64,000 nt of DNA from Ferrimonas aestuarii (GTDB lineage: Bacteria; Pseudomonadota; Gammaproteobacteria; Enterobacterales; Shewanellaceae): NCBI RefSeq assembly GCF_005116665.1, contig NZ_SWCJ01000002.1, positions 186,001 through 250,000 of the forward strand. Direction: 5' to 3'. The translations under genes and the position numbers were made by a program. The notes below the pieces were generated by a model. It worked only from the letters and a program-made list of their open reading frames with translations. It was not told the origin of the DNA and searched no databases. This document shows positions 35,539 to 44,899 of this stretch, piece by piece (position 1 is the first letter of the stretch; each line of letters begins with the position of its first letter).

Positions 35539-37725
35539 TTACGGGTTAACGAAGCTATCAATCACGCTTAGGTTTTGAACGCGGCGGTCTTCTGCCATAG
35601 AAGTTTCCGCTGCGGTATATGGCTTAGTCTCATCAGGGAAATTCGCCATGAAGTACTCAGCTACCGCGTCTTGCTCACCCCCGGTGTAACTAAACTCAGA
35701 CTGCATGCCAAAGTCGCAAGAACTTAACACTGGGAAGTCTGGGGTGCCATCACCATCTTCTGGATCACCGAAGCCAACGTTGGCGTAGATCTGTCTGCGA
35801 TTGCTCGACTGCACGTCAAATGGGTAATCATCACCGCCGTTGGCGAGGAAGTTCAATGTCACCACCTGATAGGTATTGGCCGCCGCAGCTTGTGCAACGC
35901 CAGCGGTGTACAGCGCCGTATCTGGCACGTTGTCGGTGCCAGTATCAACCCAAAGGTCGGTCACACGAGCGCCAGCTGGTAGGCTAGGGTCAAAACCGAA
36001 GGAGATGCCGCCCACTTGAGGGAATTGCCCCGGGGTTGCACCATCAGCGGTGGCTGCCACGCCATGTTCAAGCAATGCTTTAAGCTGGGCACCGGTGACA
36101 TCAACCACCACCAAGCCGTTATCAAAGCGCAAGGTGCCGCGCATATGACCTTCACTGACGTCTCCTGCCTCTGCATCCACACCATCGTTAAATGGAGGGA
36201 AGAACTCAGTTTCTACACCCGTAGTTACTGCGTTACCGATCTCAGCGCGAATGCCGCCGCCATTACGAAGGGCAAGTACATTAGTCAGCTCTGAGCAATT
36301 TTCGGCGTAGGCGATCATGGCATCGGAAGTTAGATTACCTAGGTTAGTTTCCTCGGTACGAACTTGACCTCGGCGGCCTTCCAGATAAACGTCGGTATGG
36401 CCAATGACGTTGTTAAACTGGTTGGAGATCACCGCTTGAACTGCATCGCGAGTGTCAATTACGCGTTGATTTTTAACCCCCTCTACGGCGGTGACGTTGG
36501 CGTCAGTAGAGGCATATGCACCGTTCACCGCTTCGTCTAGGCTGCCTGGAATTACATGTCCTTGCTCATCGAAGCCAACGACCAAGCGACCTAAGTACTT
36601 ATAATCACCGTCTACGTTAACAACCAAAGTTGGATTGCCATCAGCATCTTGAGTTTGGAACGGGTAGGTTTCGGCGAACTCATTATCACCGGGGAAAAGC
36701 GTATCGTTACTATCACCCATGCGAGTATTAGAGCCACCGGCAACAATAATATCGACTCCGGAAAGCGCTTTAGCGAGCTCTTTCTCAATGCTGATCTGTT
36801 GCATGTGCGCTAGAACGACGATCTTATTCACGCCGGTCTCGGTTAATGCATCGATGGTTGGCTGAAGTGCTTCGGCCAGTTTAGAAATATCGTCGGTGCT
36901 TCCGGATAACACCAGATCACCGGTTGAGGTGATATTTGGCAGATCCGGCGTGGATGCACCAACAATACCAACCATCTCATTGCCGATACGTACAACGGCG
37001 CTACCGGCGACCTGACCGGCCATCTGGCGAGCGTCATCGCCATCCATGCCAATTCGCGGTGCAAAATCTTCATCACCACTAAAATCAACGTTTGCCGCAA
37101 GGATGGGGAATTGAGTTCCAGGGAAGGTGACGCCATTACGTGATTCGCTAGAGATGGCATCGGCCAATTCACCAGGCCCTTGGTCTAATTCGTGGTTACC
37201 CAGTGCGGTGGCGATAACCCCAAACTCGTTCATCCACAAGTGATCTACGTGGCCAGGTTCATTACTGCCGGTAATGGCGCGAACCGAACTGTCCTCCGCG
37301 GCAAACCAGCGCGGCCCTGCGATCACGTTATCGCCTGAGGAGACCATGAGGGTATCTTGGCCGTATTTGGCGTCGTTCTTAAATCCGTTTACTAGGGCTG
37401 AGAATTCGTCGACCGTATCCAGTGCCGTTGCCTCGTTGCCATCCACATCGGCAAAGTGGAGCAGTTGCAGCCAGAAGCCATCTTCACAAAGGTAGTTGGT
37501 GGCATCAATCTCATCAGCATCTAACACGTTGTTACGGTTATTGTCTAAACCGCTGTCCACTCGAATACCGCCGAATGTACACTGCGTGCCAGTGCCCAGT
37601 TCCGTTTGGGAGACCAACGAGTTGATGCCATCGCTGCCGTCGTCACCATCACAACCTGTTATTAGTAGGGCGGATGCGACAACTGCGGCCAATGGGCTCA
37701 ATGGCCAGTCCTTAATATTCTTCAT
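35539..37725 (-). CDS. 5'-nucleotidase-like metallophosphatase lipoprotein
   Basis: A lipoprotein of 728 residues from the ATG at 37725 (AAGGA upstream; a TTG three codons earlier is too close to it). Lipobox LITGC gives Cys25. Residues 40-85 carry a small module with CTFGG...DNNRNNVLDADEIDATNYLC, a lipoprotein-linked domain common in marine bacteria. The phosphatase domain follows, with SSGDN, TALGNHELDQG, VLAHMQQ and GGSNTRMG for the two-metal centre. The usual N-terminal metal motif DxHG is altered to HFADVDGNE. The C-terminal substrate domain has GNLTSDAMIAY and LRNGGGIRAEI. It probably hydrolyses nucleotides or related esters at the cell surface to scavenge phosphate or nucleosides. It sits between the adhesin and its secretion operon. 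Confidence 0.85.
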   Translation of the reverse strand: MKNIKDWPLSPLAAVVASALLITGCDGDDGSDGINSLVSQTELGTGTQCTFGGIRVDSGLDNNRNNVLDADEIDATNYLCEDGFWLQLLHFADVDGNEATALDTVDEFSALVNGFKNDAKYGQDTLMVSSGDNVIAGPRWFAAEDSSVRAITGSNEPGHVDHLWMNEFGVIATALGNHELDQGPGELADAISSESRNGVTFPGTQFPILAANVDFSGDEDFAPRIGMDGDDARQMAGQVAGSAVVRIGNEMVGIVGASTPDLPNITSTGDLVLSGSTDDISKLAEALQPTIDALTETGVNKIVVLAHMQQISIEKELAKALSGVDIIVAGGSNTRMGDSNDTLFPGDNEFAETYPFQTQDADGNPTLVVNVDGDYKYLGRLVVGFDEQGHVIPGSLDEAVNGAYASTDANVTAVEGVKNQRVIDTRDAVQAVISNQFNNVIGHTDVYLEGRRGQVRTEETNLGNLTSDAMIAYAENCSELTNVLALRNGGGIRAEIGNAVTTGVETEFFPPFNDGVDAEAGDVSEGHMRGTLRFDNGLVVVDVTGAQLKALLEHGVAATADGATPGQFPQVGGISFGFDPSLPAGARVTDLWVDTGTDNVPDTALYTAGVAQAAAANTYQVVTLNFLANGGDDYPFDVQSSNRRQIYANVGFGDPEDGDGTPDFPVLSSCDFGMQSEFSYTGGEQDAVAEYFMANFPDETKPYTAAETSMAEDRRVQNLSVIDSFVNP

Positions 37726-37878
37726 AGCGAACAATCCTTTATGGTGAAAGTTGGGTGGTAAATTATCAAACGGCCTATTTTGGGTAAATCATTTGATAAC
37801 CAAGGTTGCACAAATTGATCAAAATTGTGATCCGGAGTGAAAATTAAACAAAAGGTTACTCCGTAACATTCAAAGTGA

Positions 37879-37892
37879 TTGACTTTAGTCAA
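37879..37892. promoter_or_regulatory. FNR/EtrA-like palindrome
   Basis: TTGACTTTAGTCAA is a perfect inverted repeat matching the FNR-type pattern TTGAY-N4-RTCAA. It lies about 155 bp upstream of the nucleotidase start on the minus strand. An FNR homologue is encoded at 57003, so anaerobic control of the nucleotidase lipoprotein is possible. No promoter elements were mapped. Confidence 0.4.
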
Positions 37893-37893
37893 A

Positions 37894-38271
37894 CTAGACC
37901 GGCCGTTGTTTACTGCAAAGAACAGCGTGTTTTGTTTGTGCGTTAACTATCTCGCCAAAAACACCCCAGAGATACTCGGGAACTGTGACAATTTTGTGAT
38001 GGAGGAGGGAGCTGAGGGCGGTTTCACAGCAGGATGAGATTTTCGGAATCAAGCGTCTTTTTATCGTTAAACGCCAATCCGATTTTGCGTTTAAGTTTAC
38101 AGATACTTGGTGTTGCCATTTGTCTTGACCGTTCAGCACAAGCCCTAAGGCATTTTTCCATTGCTTCATCTTATATTCCCGCAGTAAGCACTGCATCGCT
38201 GGATCATCTGACGCATCGCAGAATTTCCAACAAAGCGTAGAAGCTGTCTTCGGCTTGTCAAGAAACTGCAA
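37894..38271 (-). CDS. Doubtful short reading frame
   Basis: A 125-codon frame opens with a TTG at 38271; an internal ATG (MKQWKNALGLVLNGQDKW) with a weak GGGAAT upstream would give a shorter form. The product has many Cys, Lys and Trp residues, no signal peptide and no recognised motif. It lies in the gap of about 590 bp between the nucleotidase and the ABC transporter, which otherwise contains only the FNR-like palindrome and AT-rich DNA. It could be a small orphan gene, a decayed remnant or noncoding sequence. Confidence 0.25.
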   Translation of the reverse strand: MQFLDKPKTASTLCWKFCDASDDPAMQCLLREYKMKQWKNALGLVLNGQDKWQHQVSVNLNAKSDWRLTIKRRLIPKISSCCETALSSLLHHKIVTVPEYLWGVFGEIVNAQTKHAVLCSKQRPV

Positions 38272-38310
38272 TAAATGCCTTTAAACTTATCAGCGGGACT
38301 TAAGAGCGTA

Positions 38311-40428
38311 TTAACCTGGTACTGTGGCTTTCAATTTTCCTCCCCTTAACTCTTTCAATACTTGGGCTTTTGGACCATCAGCCACCAGACGGCCATGATC
38401 AACGATCAGGATCCGGTCTGCGACATCCAGCATCGAAATTTTGTGAGTAATGAGCACTAAGGTTTGGTGAGCGGGCAGGGATTGAAGCTGCTGCTTAATT
38501 TGCATTTCCGAGCGATTGTCCATGGCGCTGGTGGGCTCATCCATCAGCAAAATAGGGGGATCGGTCAATAGTGCTCTGGCGATGGCTATGGACTGCCGCT
38601 GACCACCAGATAACTGCTGTCCGCCTTCGCCCACTTGCCGGTCAAGCCCTGCAGGATCTGGATTGCTGAACTCAGTCACCCCCGCTCTGTTGGCAGCCTG
38701 CAAAATGGCTCGCTCTGAAGATTGAGGTCGGCCCAGTATGATGTTGTCCCGAATGCTGCCATAGAATAGGCCTGGGTCTTGTGGGACGCTGCCAATATTG
38801 CGACGAACGTCGTCAGGATGCAGTTGCCCAATATCGGTACCGCCGATTCGAATGGAGCCCTCGCTAGGCTGATAGAGTCCTAGCAGTAATCGCTCTAACG
38901 TGGTTTTGCCTGAACCTATACGACCCAAGATAGCAACCTTTTCACCGGGTTTAATGGCAAAACTAACCGATGTCAGCGCTCGAGTTTGACTCTCTGGGTA
39001 TTGAAAGCTGACGTTGGCAAAATCGATACTGGCCGCCAATGCAGGCCGATGAAGGTACTGTTTGTCGCTGCTTTGCTCTTCTGGCATGGCCATAAGATTT
39101 TCTAGCATGGTATAAGCTGACTTAGCTTGGTTGTAGCGAGTACTTAACATGGCAAGCTGAAGCAGCGGGGATATCGCCTTGCCACTGATCATCGATGCGG
39201 CGATTAACCCGCCCATGGTGAGCTCACCGGCAGCGATTAGATAAACGCCCAGTATGATCATTGAAATTGACGCCACTTGCTGCGCACTGCCGGCACTCGA
39301 TTGAACCCAATCCGTTAATCGTTTGGTTTTAACTGACCAGTGAGCCATGTGGCTTACGGCCTGTTCCCATCGGTATTGCATCTGACCTTGAGCACCAAAC
39401 CGTTTCAAGGTCTCCAATCCACTTAGGCTCTCAATCAATGTCGCGTGTTTTTGGCTGCTTAGCTGTGCGCCTTGCTCAATGCTCTGCTTTAGCCGCTTTT
39501 GAATCAACAGGCTTTGGACAAGCAACACGGTCACCACCACGATGGGAATCCAAACCAGATTGCCTGCCATAAGGGCAATAACGCCAAGGAAAAGCAGCGC
39601 AAAGGGGACGTCAATCAACAGGGTGATGGTTGCTGAGGTCAGAAAGTCTCGAATCGACTCAAAATCTTGCATGTGCTTTGCAAATGCACCAACCGAAGCT
39701 GGACGGGAAGACATCTTAATTCCAAGGACTTTACTGAAGATTTTTGATGACAGTAATAGGTCGGAGCGCTTACCGGCCAGATCAATAAAGTGGCTTCGCA
39801 GCATTTTTATGACCAGATCAAACAGCACCACTAAGCCTGCGCCACTGGCCAGTACCCAAAGCGATTCGAAGGCCAAATTGGGCACGACTTTGTCATACAC
39901 CACCCGCGTGAATAGTGGGATCGCCAGCGCAAATAGATTAATTAATAAAGACGCGAGTATGACGTCGCGATACAGAGAGCTAGACAGTTTCAGTGTGGAC
40001 CAAAACCAGTGGGCCTTGGTGTCCACCAGTTCATCGCTGCGCTTGTCGGTCACAAACTTAGGCTTAAACAGGTAGATCTGCTCGGTGATCTGACTGTTTA
40101 GATCCTGCCAATCCTGCCAACAGGGAAGGGCGTGACCATCGGGCTCGACCACCAGCCACTGTTTTTGTTCATGGTTGGAATCGAGCACCACTAGGGCGCT
40201 GCCATCTTTTAGCGGAACCAACGCTGGCAGCACTTCAATGGGTAAGTCTTCAACTGAATAGTGGCTAGATTTAACCATTAGGCCAGCGCGATCGGCCGCT
40301 TGAGGCAGCAGGGATAACGTAAGTTTGCCATCGGCAAGGGGGAGGCCACTAATCAGTGCATCACCAGAGTTGGCCAAATTGTGGTGGCGAGCCAGATACA
40401 ACAAGCACTCAAGAATGGGGTCATTCAT
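38311..40428 (-). CDS. lapB: LapB-type type I secretion ABC transporter
   Basis: A 705-residue inner-membrane exporter ATPase from the ATG at 40428, with GGAGGTGG upstream; its ATG overlaps the lapD stop as ATGA. An N-terminal C39-like domain (residues 1-130) lacks the catalytic Cys-His pair expected of a peptidase, as in exporters of RTX adhesins that do not cleave a leader. A six-helix transmembrane domain follows, then the nucleotide-binding domain with GRIGSGKTT (Walker A), LSGGQRQSIAIARAL (signature) and ILLMDEPTSAMD (Walker B). With the HlyD-like and TolC-like proteins of this operon it would form the channel for the adhesin at 20358. Confidence 0.9.
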   Translation of the reverse strand: MNDPILECLLYLARHHNLANSGDALISGLPLADGKLTLSLLPQAADRAGLMVKSSHYSVEDLPIEVLPALVPLKDGSALVVLDSNHEQKQWLVVEPDGHALPCWQDWQDLNSQITEQIYLFKPKFVTDKRSDELVDTKAHWFWSTLKLSSSLYRDVILASLLINLFALAIPLFTRVVYDKVVPNLAFESLWVLASGAGLVVLFDLVIKMLRSHFIDLAGKRSDLLLSSKIFSKVLGIKMSSRPASVGAFAKHMQDFESIRDFLTSATITLLIDVPFALLFLGVIALMAGNLVWIPIVVVTVLLVQSLLIQKRLKQSIEQGAQLSSQKHATLIESLSGLETLKRFGAQGQMQYRWEQAVSHMAHWSVKTKRLTDWVQSSAGSAQQVASISMIILGVYLIAAGELTMGGLIAASMISGKAISPLLQLAMLSTRYNQAKSAYTMLENLMAMPEEQSSDKQYLHRPALAASIDFANVSFQYPESQTRALTSVSFAIKPGEKVAILGRIGSGKTTLERLLLGLYQPSEGSIRIGGTDIGQLHPDDVRRNIGSVPQDPGLFYGSIRDNIILGRPQSSERAILQAANRAGVTEFSNPDPAGLDRQVGEGGQQLSGGQRQSIAIARALLTDPPILLMDEPTSAMDNRSEMQIKQQLQSLPAHQTLVLITHKISMLDVADRILIVDHGRLVADGPKAQVLKELRGGKLKATVPG

Positions 40429-42359
40429 AACGAGGCCACCTCCTGCCAAGTTTCAGAGACATGGCCTTGGACGCCATCGAGTTGCAGCTTAGTAAACAGT
40501 GCCAATTGTGCAGAATCTTCAACGTTAGTGGCAATGGCCGGGATCTCGATGTTGTGGACCGTTCTGCAAAGAGAGAGCAGCAGATCTTGCTGGCGTTTAT
40601 CGTCAATGTTCTTGCTATAAAGCAGATCCAGCTTCACGTATTTAGCCTTAGGCAAGGCGTTCAGATAATCCAAGCGGTCAACGTGTCGACCTAACTGGTC
40701 GATGGCGTAACTAAATCCAAGCTCCTTGAGCATTTGGCAAAATAGCCATGCTGCGTCTGGGTGCTTAACGAACAACAGTTCAGGCAGTTCAATCACTAAC
40801 TGATGTTTTATCAATTGATGAGCCGTCAGTTGGCGCTTTAGCCAACGACAAAATCCAGGGTCCATCACCGACGCCAAGCACAGGTTAATGGCGAGGGTAT
40901 CGTCTCGATTTTGCAAGGCACTTAAACCGTAACTAATAACATACCGGTCAAAATCGGTGGTTTTACCTAGCCCTTCTAGCGCTGGCAAAAACTGATTGGC
41001 ATAGATGGCATTGTTTTGGCTGCCTAGAGCGGTATAAAGCTCGTAGTGGAGCAGTTCGCCATCAAGGGTCATTGCAGCCTGCTCTCTGAAATTGAGTCGA
41101 TTTGAGGTGAGCGCTTCGTTGACCAACTGAAGCCACTGCTGCTTACTGCGAGTCTTGGAATGTTCACCGCTTGCTTGTTTCACCACCTGTGATTGGCCAC
41201 TTTGTTTGGCTGAAATAAGCATGGAATCGAGACAACTAAGGACATCCGCTGGCGCCGCTTCGCCATCTAGGGTCAATACCGCAATAGAAAACTGAGGGGC
41301 GCTAATACCAAGGGGGTCGATGGCCAAACTGGACACAGATTGGTTGAGCCAACTTAGGTAAGCCGTGCGTTGTTCGGTATCGACGTCTGCCACAAACAAC
41401 ATAAGCTCGGTGTTGTTCAGTCGAGCTAGCTCCAAATTGCACTCCAGAGGCGCTCCTTGAATCAGTTGAGACTTTAGGTTTTGAAGCTGGGCGCGATATT
41501 CGGATGGTCCTTGAGCCAGGCTCGATTGCAGTAGGGGGATATCCAGTAATGCAATAAAGCCGGTGTTTTTTTCCTGCTGCCAAAGGATCAGGCGTGCGTC
41601 CACCATGGTTCGATTGCCTAAACCGCTGCTCTCATCCAGATAGAGCTCTGTGCGAATGCGCTCTGTCTCCTGAGCCTGTTCTTGATACAAGCGTTGAAAT
41701 TGTTCAGCCACCTTTAAAAACGCCGACTGAACCGAGGCGATCTCCTTGGTAAAGGCCGGTTTTAATGCATCCAACTTTGGTTGCCCTTGATGAGAAATAA
41801 GCTCGCCCAAATCACGAATCTCTTTAAGTGGCGCTAACAGTTTTCGGGTAATGGTGGCGATTCCTATCAGCAGCAAAATCCAGGCGATAACGGCACTCAC
41901 CATCAGCTTTTGAATCCAAATCCACAGAGCCTGAGTCGCAATGCTGGGGTCAGTAATCAGCACCACTTTGGCCAAGGTTTGCCACTGCGTCTGTATTTGC
42001 GCCTCAACCCGAATCGGCGTAAACCAGCCTAAATTAGCGAACCAATCTGGTGCCAAGCCGGATGTCGGTGGCATCTGCTTTCGCCAAAGGGGCACATTGT
42101 CTTTATCAATCACTTCCACGGTTCGAAACTGCCCTGAGTCAAACAGAGGCACCAATGCGGCCTCAAGACCTGCGATATCGTTGAGTTGTATCCAAGGTTT
42201 GGCCATGGCACTAATTCCGGTTCGGGCGCCATCCAAATAGACTCGCTGCTGCTGATCCATGAAGCTCTGTTGATGGTGCAATTGCCCGTACAATAACGCC
42301 GATAACACTAAGGCACTGAACAGGGTGATGAGCAGCATTAATTGTTTAAAAAGTGTCAT
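40425..42359 (-). CDS. lapD: LapD-type degenerate GGDEF-EAL c-di-GMP receptor
   Basis: This 644-residue inner-membrane receptor binds cyclic di-GMP in the cytoplasm and holds the LapG protease in the periplasm when c-di-GMP is high. Layout: transmembrane helix (residues about 5-25), periplasmic sensor to about 150 (with LGWF near residue 120), second helix (VSAVIAWILLLIGIAT), HAMP region, then GGDEF and EAL domains. Both catalytic motifs are broken: no GGDEF is seen after DESSGLGNRT, and the EAL triplet reads YELY while the DDFG motif reads IDQLG. It should therefore sense and not make or degrade c-di-GMP. Overlaps lapG by 14 bp and lapB by 4 bp. Confidence 0.9.
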   Translation of the reverse strand: MTLFKQLMLLITLFSALVLSALLYGQLHHQQSFMDQQQRVYLDGARTGISAMAKPWIQLNDIAGLEAALVPLFDSGQFRTVEVIDKDNVPLWRKQMPPTSGLAPDWFANLGWFTPIRVEAQIQTQWQTLAKVVLITDPSIATQALWIWIQKLMVSAVIAWILLLIGIATITRKLLAPLKEIRDLGELISHQGQPKLDALKPAFTKEIASVQSAFLKVAEQFQRLYQEQAQETERIRTELYLDESSGLGNRTMVDARLILWQQEKNTGFIALLDIPLLQSSLAQGPSEYRAQLQNLKSQLIQGAPLECNLELARLNNTELMLFVADVDTEQRTAYLSWLNQSVSSLAIDPLGISAPQFSIAVLTLDGEAAPADVLSCLDSMLISAKQSGQSQVVKQASGEHSKTRSKQQWLQLVNEALTSNRLNFREQAAMTLDGELLHYELYTALGSQNNAIYANQFLPALEGLGKTTDFDRYVISYGLSALQNRDDTLAINLCLASVMDPGFCRWLKRQLTAHQLIKHQLVIELPELLFVKHPDAAWLFCQMLKELGFSYAIDQLGRHVDRLDYLNALPKAKYVKLDLLYSKNIDDKRQQDLLLSLCRTVHNIEIPAIATNVEDSAQLALFTKLQLDGVQGHVSETWQEVASL

Positions 42360-42996
42360 GTCGGGCCTCTATGACTTGATTGGGCTGTCTTGGTTTTCTG
42401 CGCTCTAACACCTGACGCCAGCGAGAAAAGCTGCTGATGTCTTGTTCTTGTGTGGGAGAAAATCGGTTTCGGTTTAGCCACAATTTAGCGGCGTTAAAAC
42501 TGAATATCGGTTGCAGATCTGCCCGTTTATCTGCCGGTAGCAGTTCAGGATTTAAGTTATCTAAAATAAGCGGTGGTTTATCGTCACTGGGGTAATAAGC
42601 CAGCACCACATGGTAGGATGGGCGACTTGCAATCTTTACGTAGATCAGACGCATACGTTGTTGAGGCACACCTAGCTTTAATAGGCTATCGAATTTGGCA
42701 ATGGCAAAGTCTTCACAATCACCAGCACCGGAACCGATGAACTCCGGTGCGCTGGCCCAATAGTCTTCCTCTGACCACATAATGCTGTCCTCAACCTCGT
42801 GAAATTGATTAAAGAATCGATTCACTTGCTGTAGTTGTGTCGCTCTATCTTGACCTTCAAGTGCCAGTAGGTGCTGCTTCCACTGGCTAAAACGGACGGA
42901 GGCAGGCTCACCATAAGCTTTGATAATCTGCTGCTCTAAATTGGTTCCAGCTCCCATCAACAGCAGCAGACTCACCCATCTAAGGGTTTTCCACAC
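42346..42996 (-). CDS. lapG: LapG-type periplasmic cysteine protease
   Basis: A 216-residue transglutaminase-like cysteine proteinase. It has a short N-terminal hydrophobic signal (WVSLLLLMGAG) and a complete Cys94 (GAGDCEDFAI), His129 (SYHVVLAYY), Asp146 (LILDNLNP) triad. LapG enzymes need calcium and cut the N-terminal retention module of the adhesin at a di-alanine site, which frees the adhesin from the cell. It overlaps the OmpA-like gene by 17 bp and lapD by 14 bp. The adhesin in this locus lacks the usual TAAG-type site, so the actual cleavage site is open. Confidence 0.9.
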   Translation of the reverse strand: MWKTLRWVSLLLLMGAGTNLEQQIIKAYGEPASVRFSQWKQHLLALEGQDRATQLQQVNRFFNQFHEVEDSIMWSEEDYWASAPEFIGSGAGDCEDFAIAKFDSLLKLGVPQQRMRLIYVKIASRPSYHVVLAYYPSDDKPPLILDNLNPELLPADKRADLQPIFSFNAAKLWLNRNRFSPTQEQDISSFSRWRQVLERRKPRQPNQVIEARHDTF

Positions 42997-43582
42997 TGTA
43001 AATTGTCCATCTCATTAATGGCTGGTTTTGATGCTGGGTGAATTGAATCTCAACCCGTCGGTTTTTGGCATGGCTAACGTCATCATCGCCGGTAAATTTC
43101 AGTTGGCTTTCACCGACATAATCTGAGGACAAACTTGAATTTTGAACTCCAGTATCAACCAGCGCTTTTTTCACGTTTTCTACGCGCCGCTTGGAAAGAG
43201 CAAGGTTGTACTGCGCTGACGCTAAGGCGCTTGTATGGCCAACTAAAGTGGCGGTTGCACCATTCATTAGTCGGTCTGCAGCATCCTCTATGGCAGGCAG
43301 TTGATCTGAGCGAATAACGTCATCGTCATTATCAAAAAACACCACGCTTGGGGTTATCACAGTGCGATCAAACTCTGTTGCACAACCTCGGTTATTCACC
43401 AGTGCGCCAGACGTTGTTGCATCGCAACCATCACGGTGGTTGATAACGCCATCAAGATCCAGATCGGCCAAATCCGCCCGTTGTACGGCGAGGGGATAGT
43501 GATCCGCATCGTAACTACTGCAAGAGCAAATCAGTACTGCCGTTGCCAGTGGCGCTATCTGGCGTATCCACTTTGTCATCAT
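42980..43582 (-). CDS. OmpA-like lipoprotein in the adhesin-secretion operon
   Basis: A 200-residue lipoprotein from the ATG at 43582, with GGAGAG 6 nt upstream; ATGA overlap with the tolC-like stop. Signal and lipobox-like ICSC are near residue 15. DLDLDGVINHRDGC near residue 40 is a calcium-type thrombospondin-3-like motif. The C-terminal 110 residues are an OmpA/Pal peptidoglycan-binding domain (VGHTSALASAQYNLALSKRR; AKNRRVEIQF). The Shewanella bpf locus also has an OmpA-type gene before bpfG. It may tether the secretion channel or the retained adhesin to the cell wall; this role is inferred. Confidence 0.85.
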   Translation of the reverse strand: MMTKWIRQIAPLATAVLICSCSSYDADHYPLAVQRADLADLDLDGVINHRDGCDATTSGALVNNRGCATEFDRTVITPSVVFFDNDDDVIRSDQLPAIEDAADRLMNGATATLVGHTSALASAQYNLALSKRRVENVKKALVDTGVQNSSLSSDYVGESQLKFTGDDDVSHAKNRRVEIQFTQHQNQPLMRWTIYSVENP

Positions 43583-44889
43583 CTGCGACTCTCCAACCAA
43601 GCTTGAGGACGTTCAACATTTAGGGCATCGAGCAGAACTCCGGTGGCATTGAGCACCCGGTATCTCGCTTCAATTTCGGCGTATTCTGCGTCTAGGTAAG
43701 CTTTTCTTGACTCAAACAGTTCGTTCTCAGTGTTCAAAAGATCCAGCAATGTCCGCTTGCCAATATCAAACTGTTTCCTGTAAGCAACCACGGTATCGTA
43801 AGACGCTTGAACATGGCCTTGTAGAAAGCCCAATTGCCGCTGTGTAAATTGCCACGCGTTCCATGACAGCCGAGTTCCTTCGTCAAGTTCTCGAAAGGTG
43901 TTGTCTCGAATGGATTTCGCCACGCCCACTTGATGCGCCAATCGGCGGACTTCGGCGCGATCGGCCATGCCATTGAATAGGTTAAACCTGAGTTTCAGCA
44001 TCACGCTGAAATCATCGCGATGGCCTAAAGCCCCGTTATATTCCTCTTCCCAGCTCTGCTTAACGTCGATAAAGACCTCAGGATAGAAATCGCTTTTGGC
44101 GCCATCTCGCTGAGCGAGTGCGGCATCGATGTCTTGAGTGGCAACAAATATGGTCGGGTTGGTGGCCCTTGCCTGTCCCAGTGCCTGTTCTAGGGAGTCA
44201 GGAAGAAAGTTAGCGTCAACCTCTGGACGAATTAGCTGATTGGGTAGACGGCCAATGACTCGTTGATACTGTTCCTGGGCATCTCGCCAATCATTTTCTG
44301 AAGCAATCAGGTTACTGTTTGCTCGAGCCAAGCGGGCACTGATCTGAGACAGATCCGCAGTGGAACCCACCCCTTGGCGAGTCCGTTTCGCAATGTCATC
44401 GTAGATCGACTGGTGTTTATCACGATTGCGAACCGAAAGCAGGTACACCTGTTCAGTTCGAATTAGGGTTAAATAGAGTTGCGATACCGACAGGGCGATG
44501 TTTTCCGCATCCGACAGCAACTGAAATCGCTGAGCTTCCGCTTCCGCTTGAGTACGAGTGGTATTCTCTGAGGTATCAAAACCCTGGAAAAGGTACTGTC
44601 GTAGAGTCAAGGTAACGTTTGAGGGGTTAAACTCATCGTCGCCGGTGATGCGGGTGTTTCGGTTATCAATGGTTTGATAGCCCGCACCAGCCTCTAGGTC
44701 CAACGTTGGCAGATAACCTGCTTTTGCTTCATCGATGCCTTGAATCCGACTTTGCAGTTCTTGGTACTGGCGAATGATGTTGGGGTTTGTAGCCAACGTT
44801 TGCGCGACCTCCTGCTCCAAACTGATGGGCGCGGCATTGCCATGAGTGCTTAGCCATAAACCCAGTATGGCGCTTGTTATCCTTAACAT
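43579..44889 (-). CDS. lapE: TolC-family outer-membrane channel (LapE/AggA-like)
   Basis: A 436-residue outer-membrane efflux protein. The start at 44889 (MLRITSAILGLW) gives a signal peptide ending near GNAAPI and has AAGGAA upstream; a more upstream frame start would precede the signal. Two TolC repeats are visible, each with long amphipathic helices and the motifs LRQYLFQGFDTSENT and LRFNLFNGMADRAEV. GQARATNPTIFVATQDIDAA begins the second repeat. It would be the pore that the adhesin's retention module plugs. It starts 10 bp after the adaptor gene. Confidence 0.9.
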   Translation of the reverse strand: MLRITSAILGLWLSTHGNAAPISLEQEVAQTLATNPNIIRQYQELQSRIQGIDEAKAGYLPTLDLEAGAGYQTIDNRNTRITGDDEFNPSNVTLTLRQYLFQGFDTSENTTRTQAEAEAQRFQLLSDAENIALSVSQLYLTLIRTEQVYLLSVRNRDKHQSIYDDIAKRTRQGVGSTADLSQISARLARANSNLIASENDWRDAQEQYQRVIGRLPNQLIRPEVDANFLPDSLEQALGQARATNPTIFVATQDIDAALAQRDGAKSDFYPEVFIDVKQSWEEEYNGALGHRDDFSVMLKLRFNLFNGMADRAEVRRLAHQVGVAKSIRDNTFRELDEGTRLSWNAWQFTQRQLGFLQGHVQASYDTVVAYRKQFDIGKRTLLDLLNTENELFESRKAYLDAEYAEIEARYRVLNATGVLLDALNVERPQAWLESRR

Positions 44890-44899
44890 GAGCGTTTCC

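Noticed and set aside
40425..42359. Active diguanylate cyclase or phosphodiesterase
   Set aside because: Both the GGDEF and EAL catalytic motifs are degenerate, and the operon context fits a LapD receptor.
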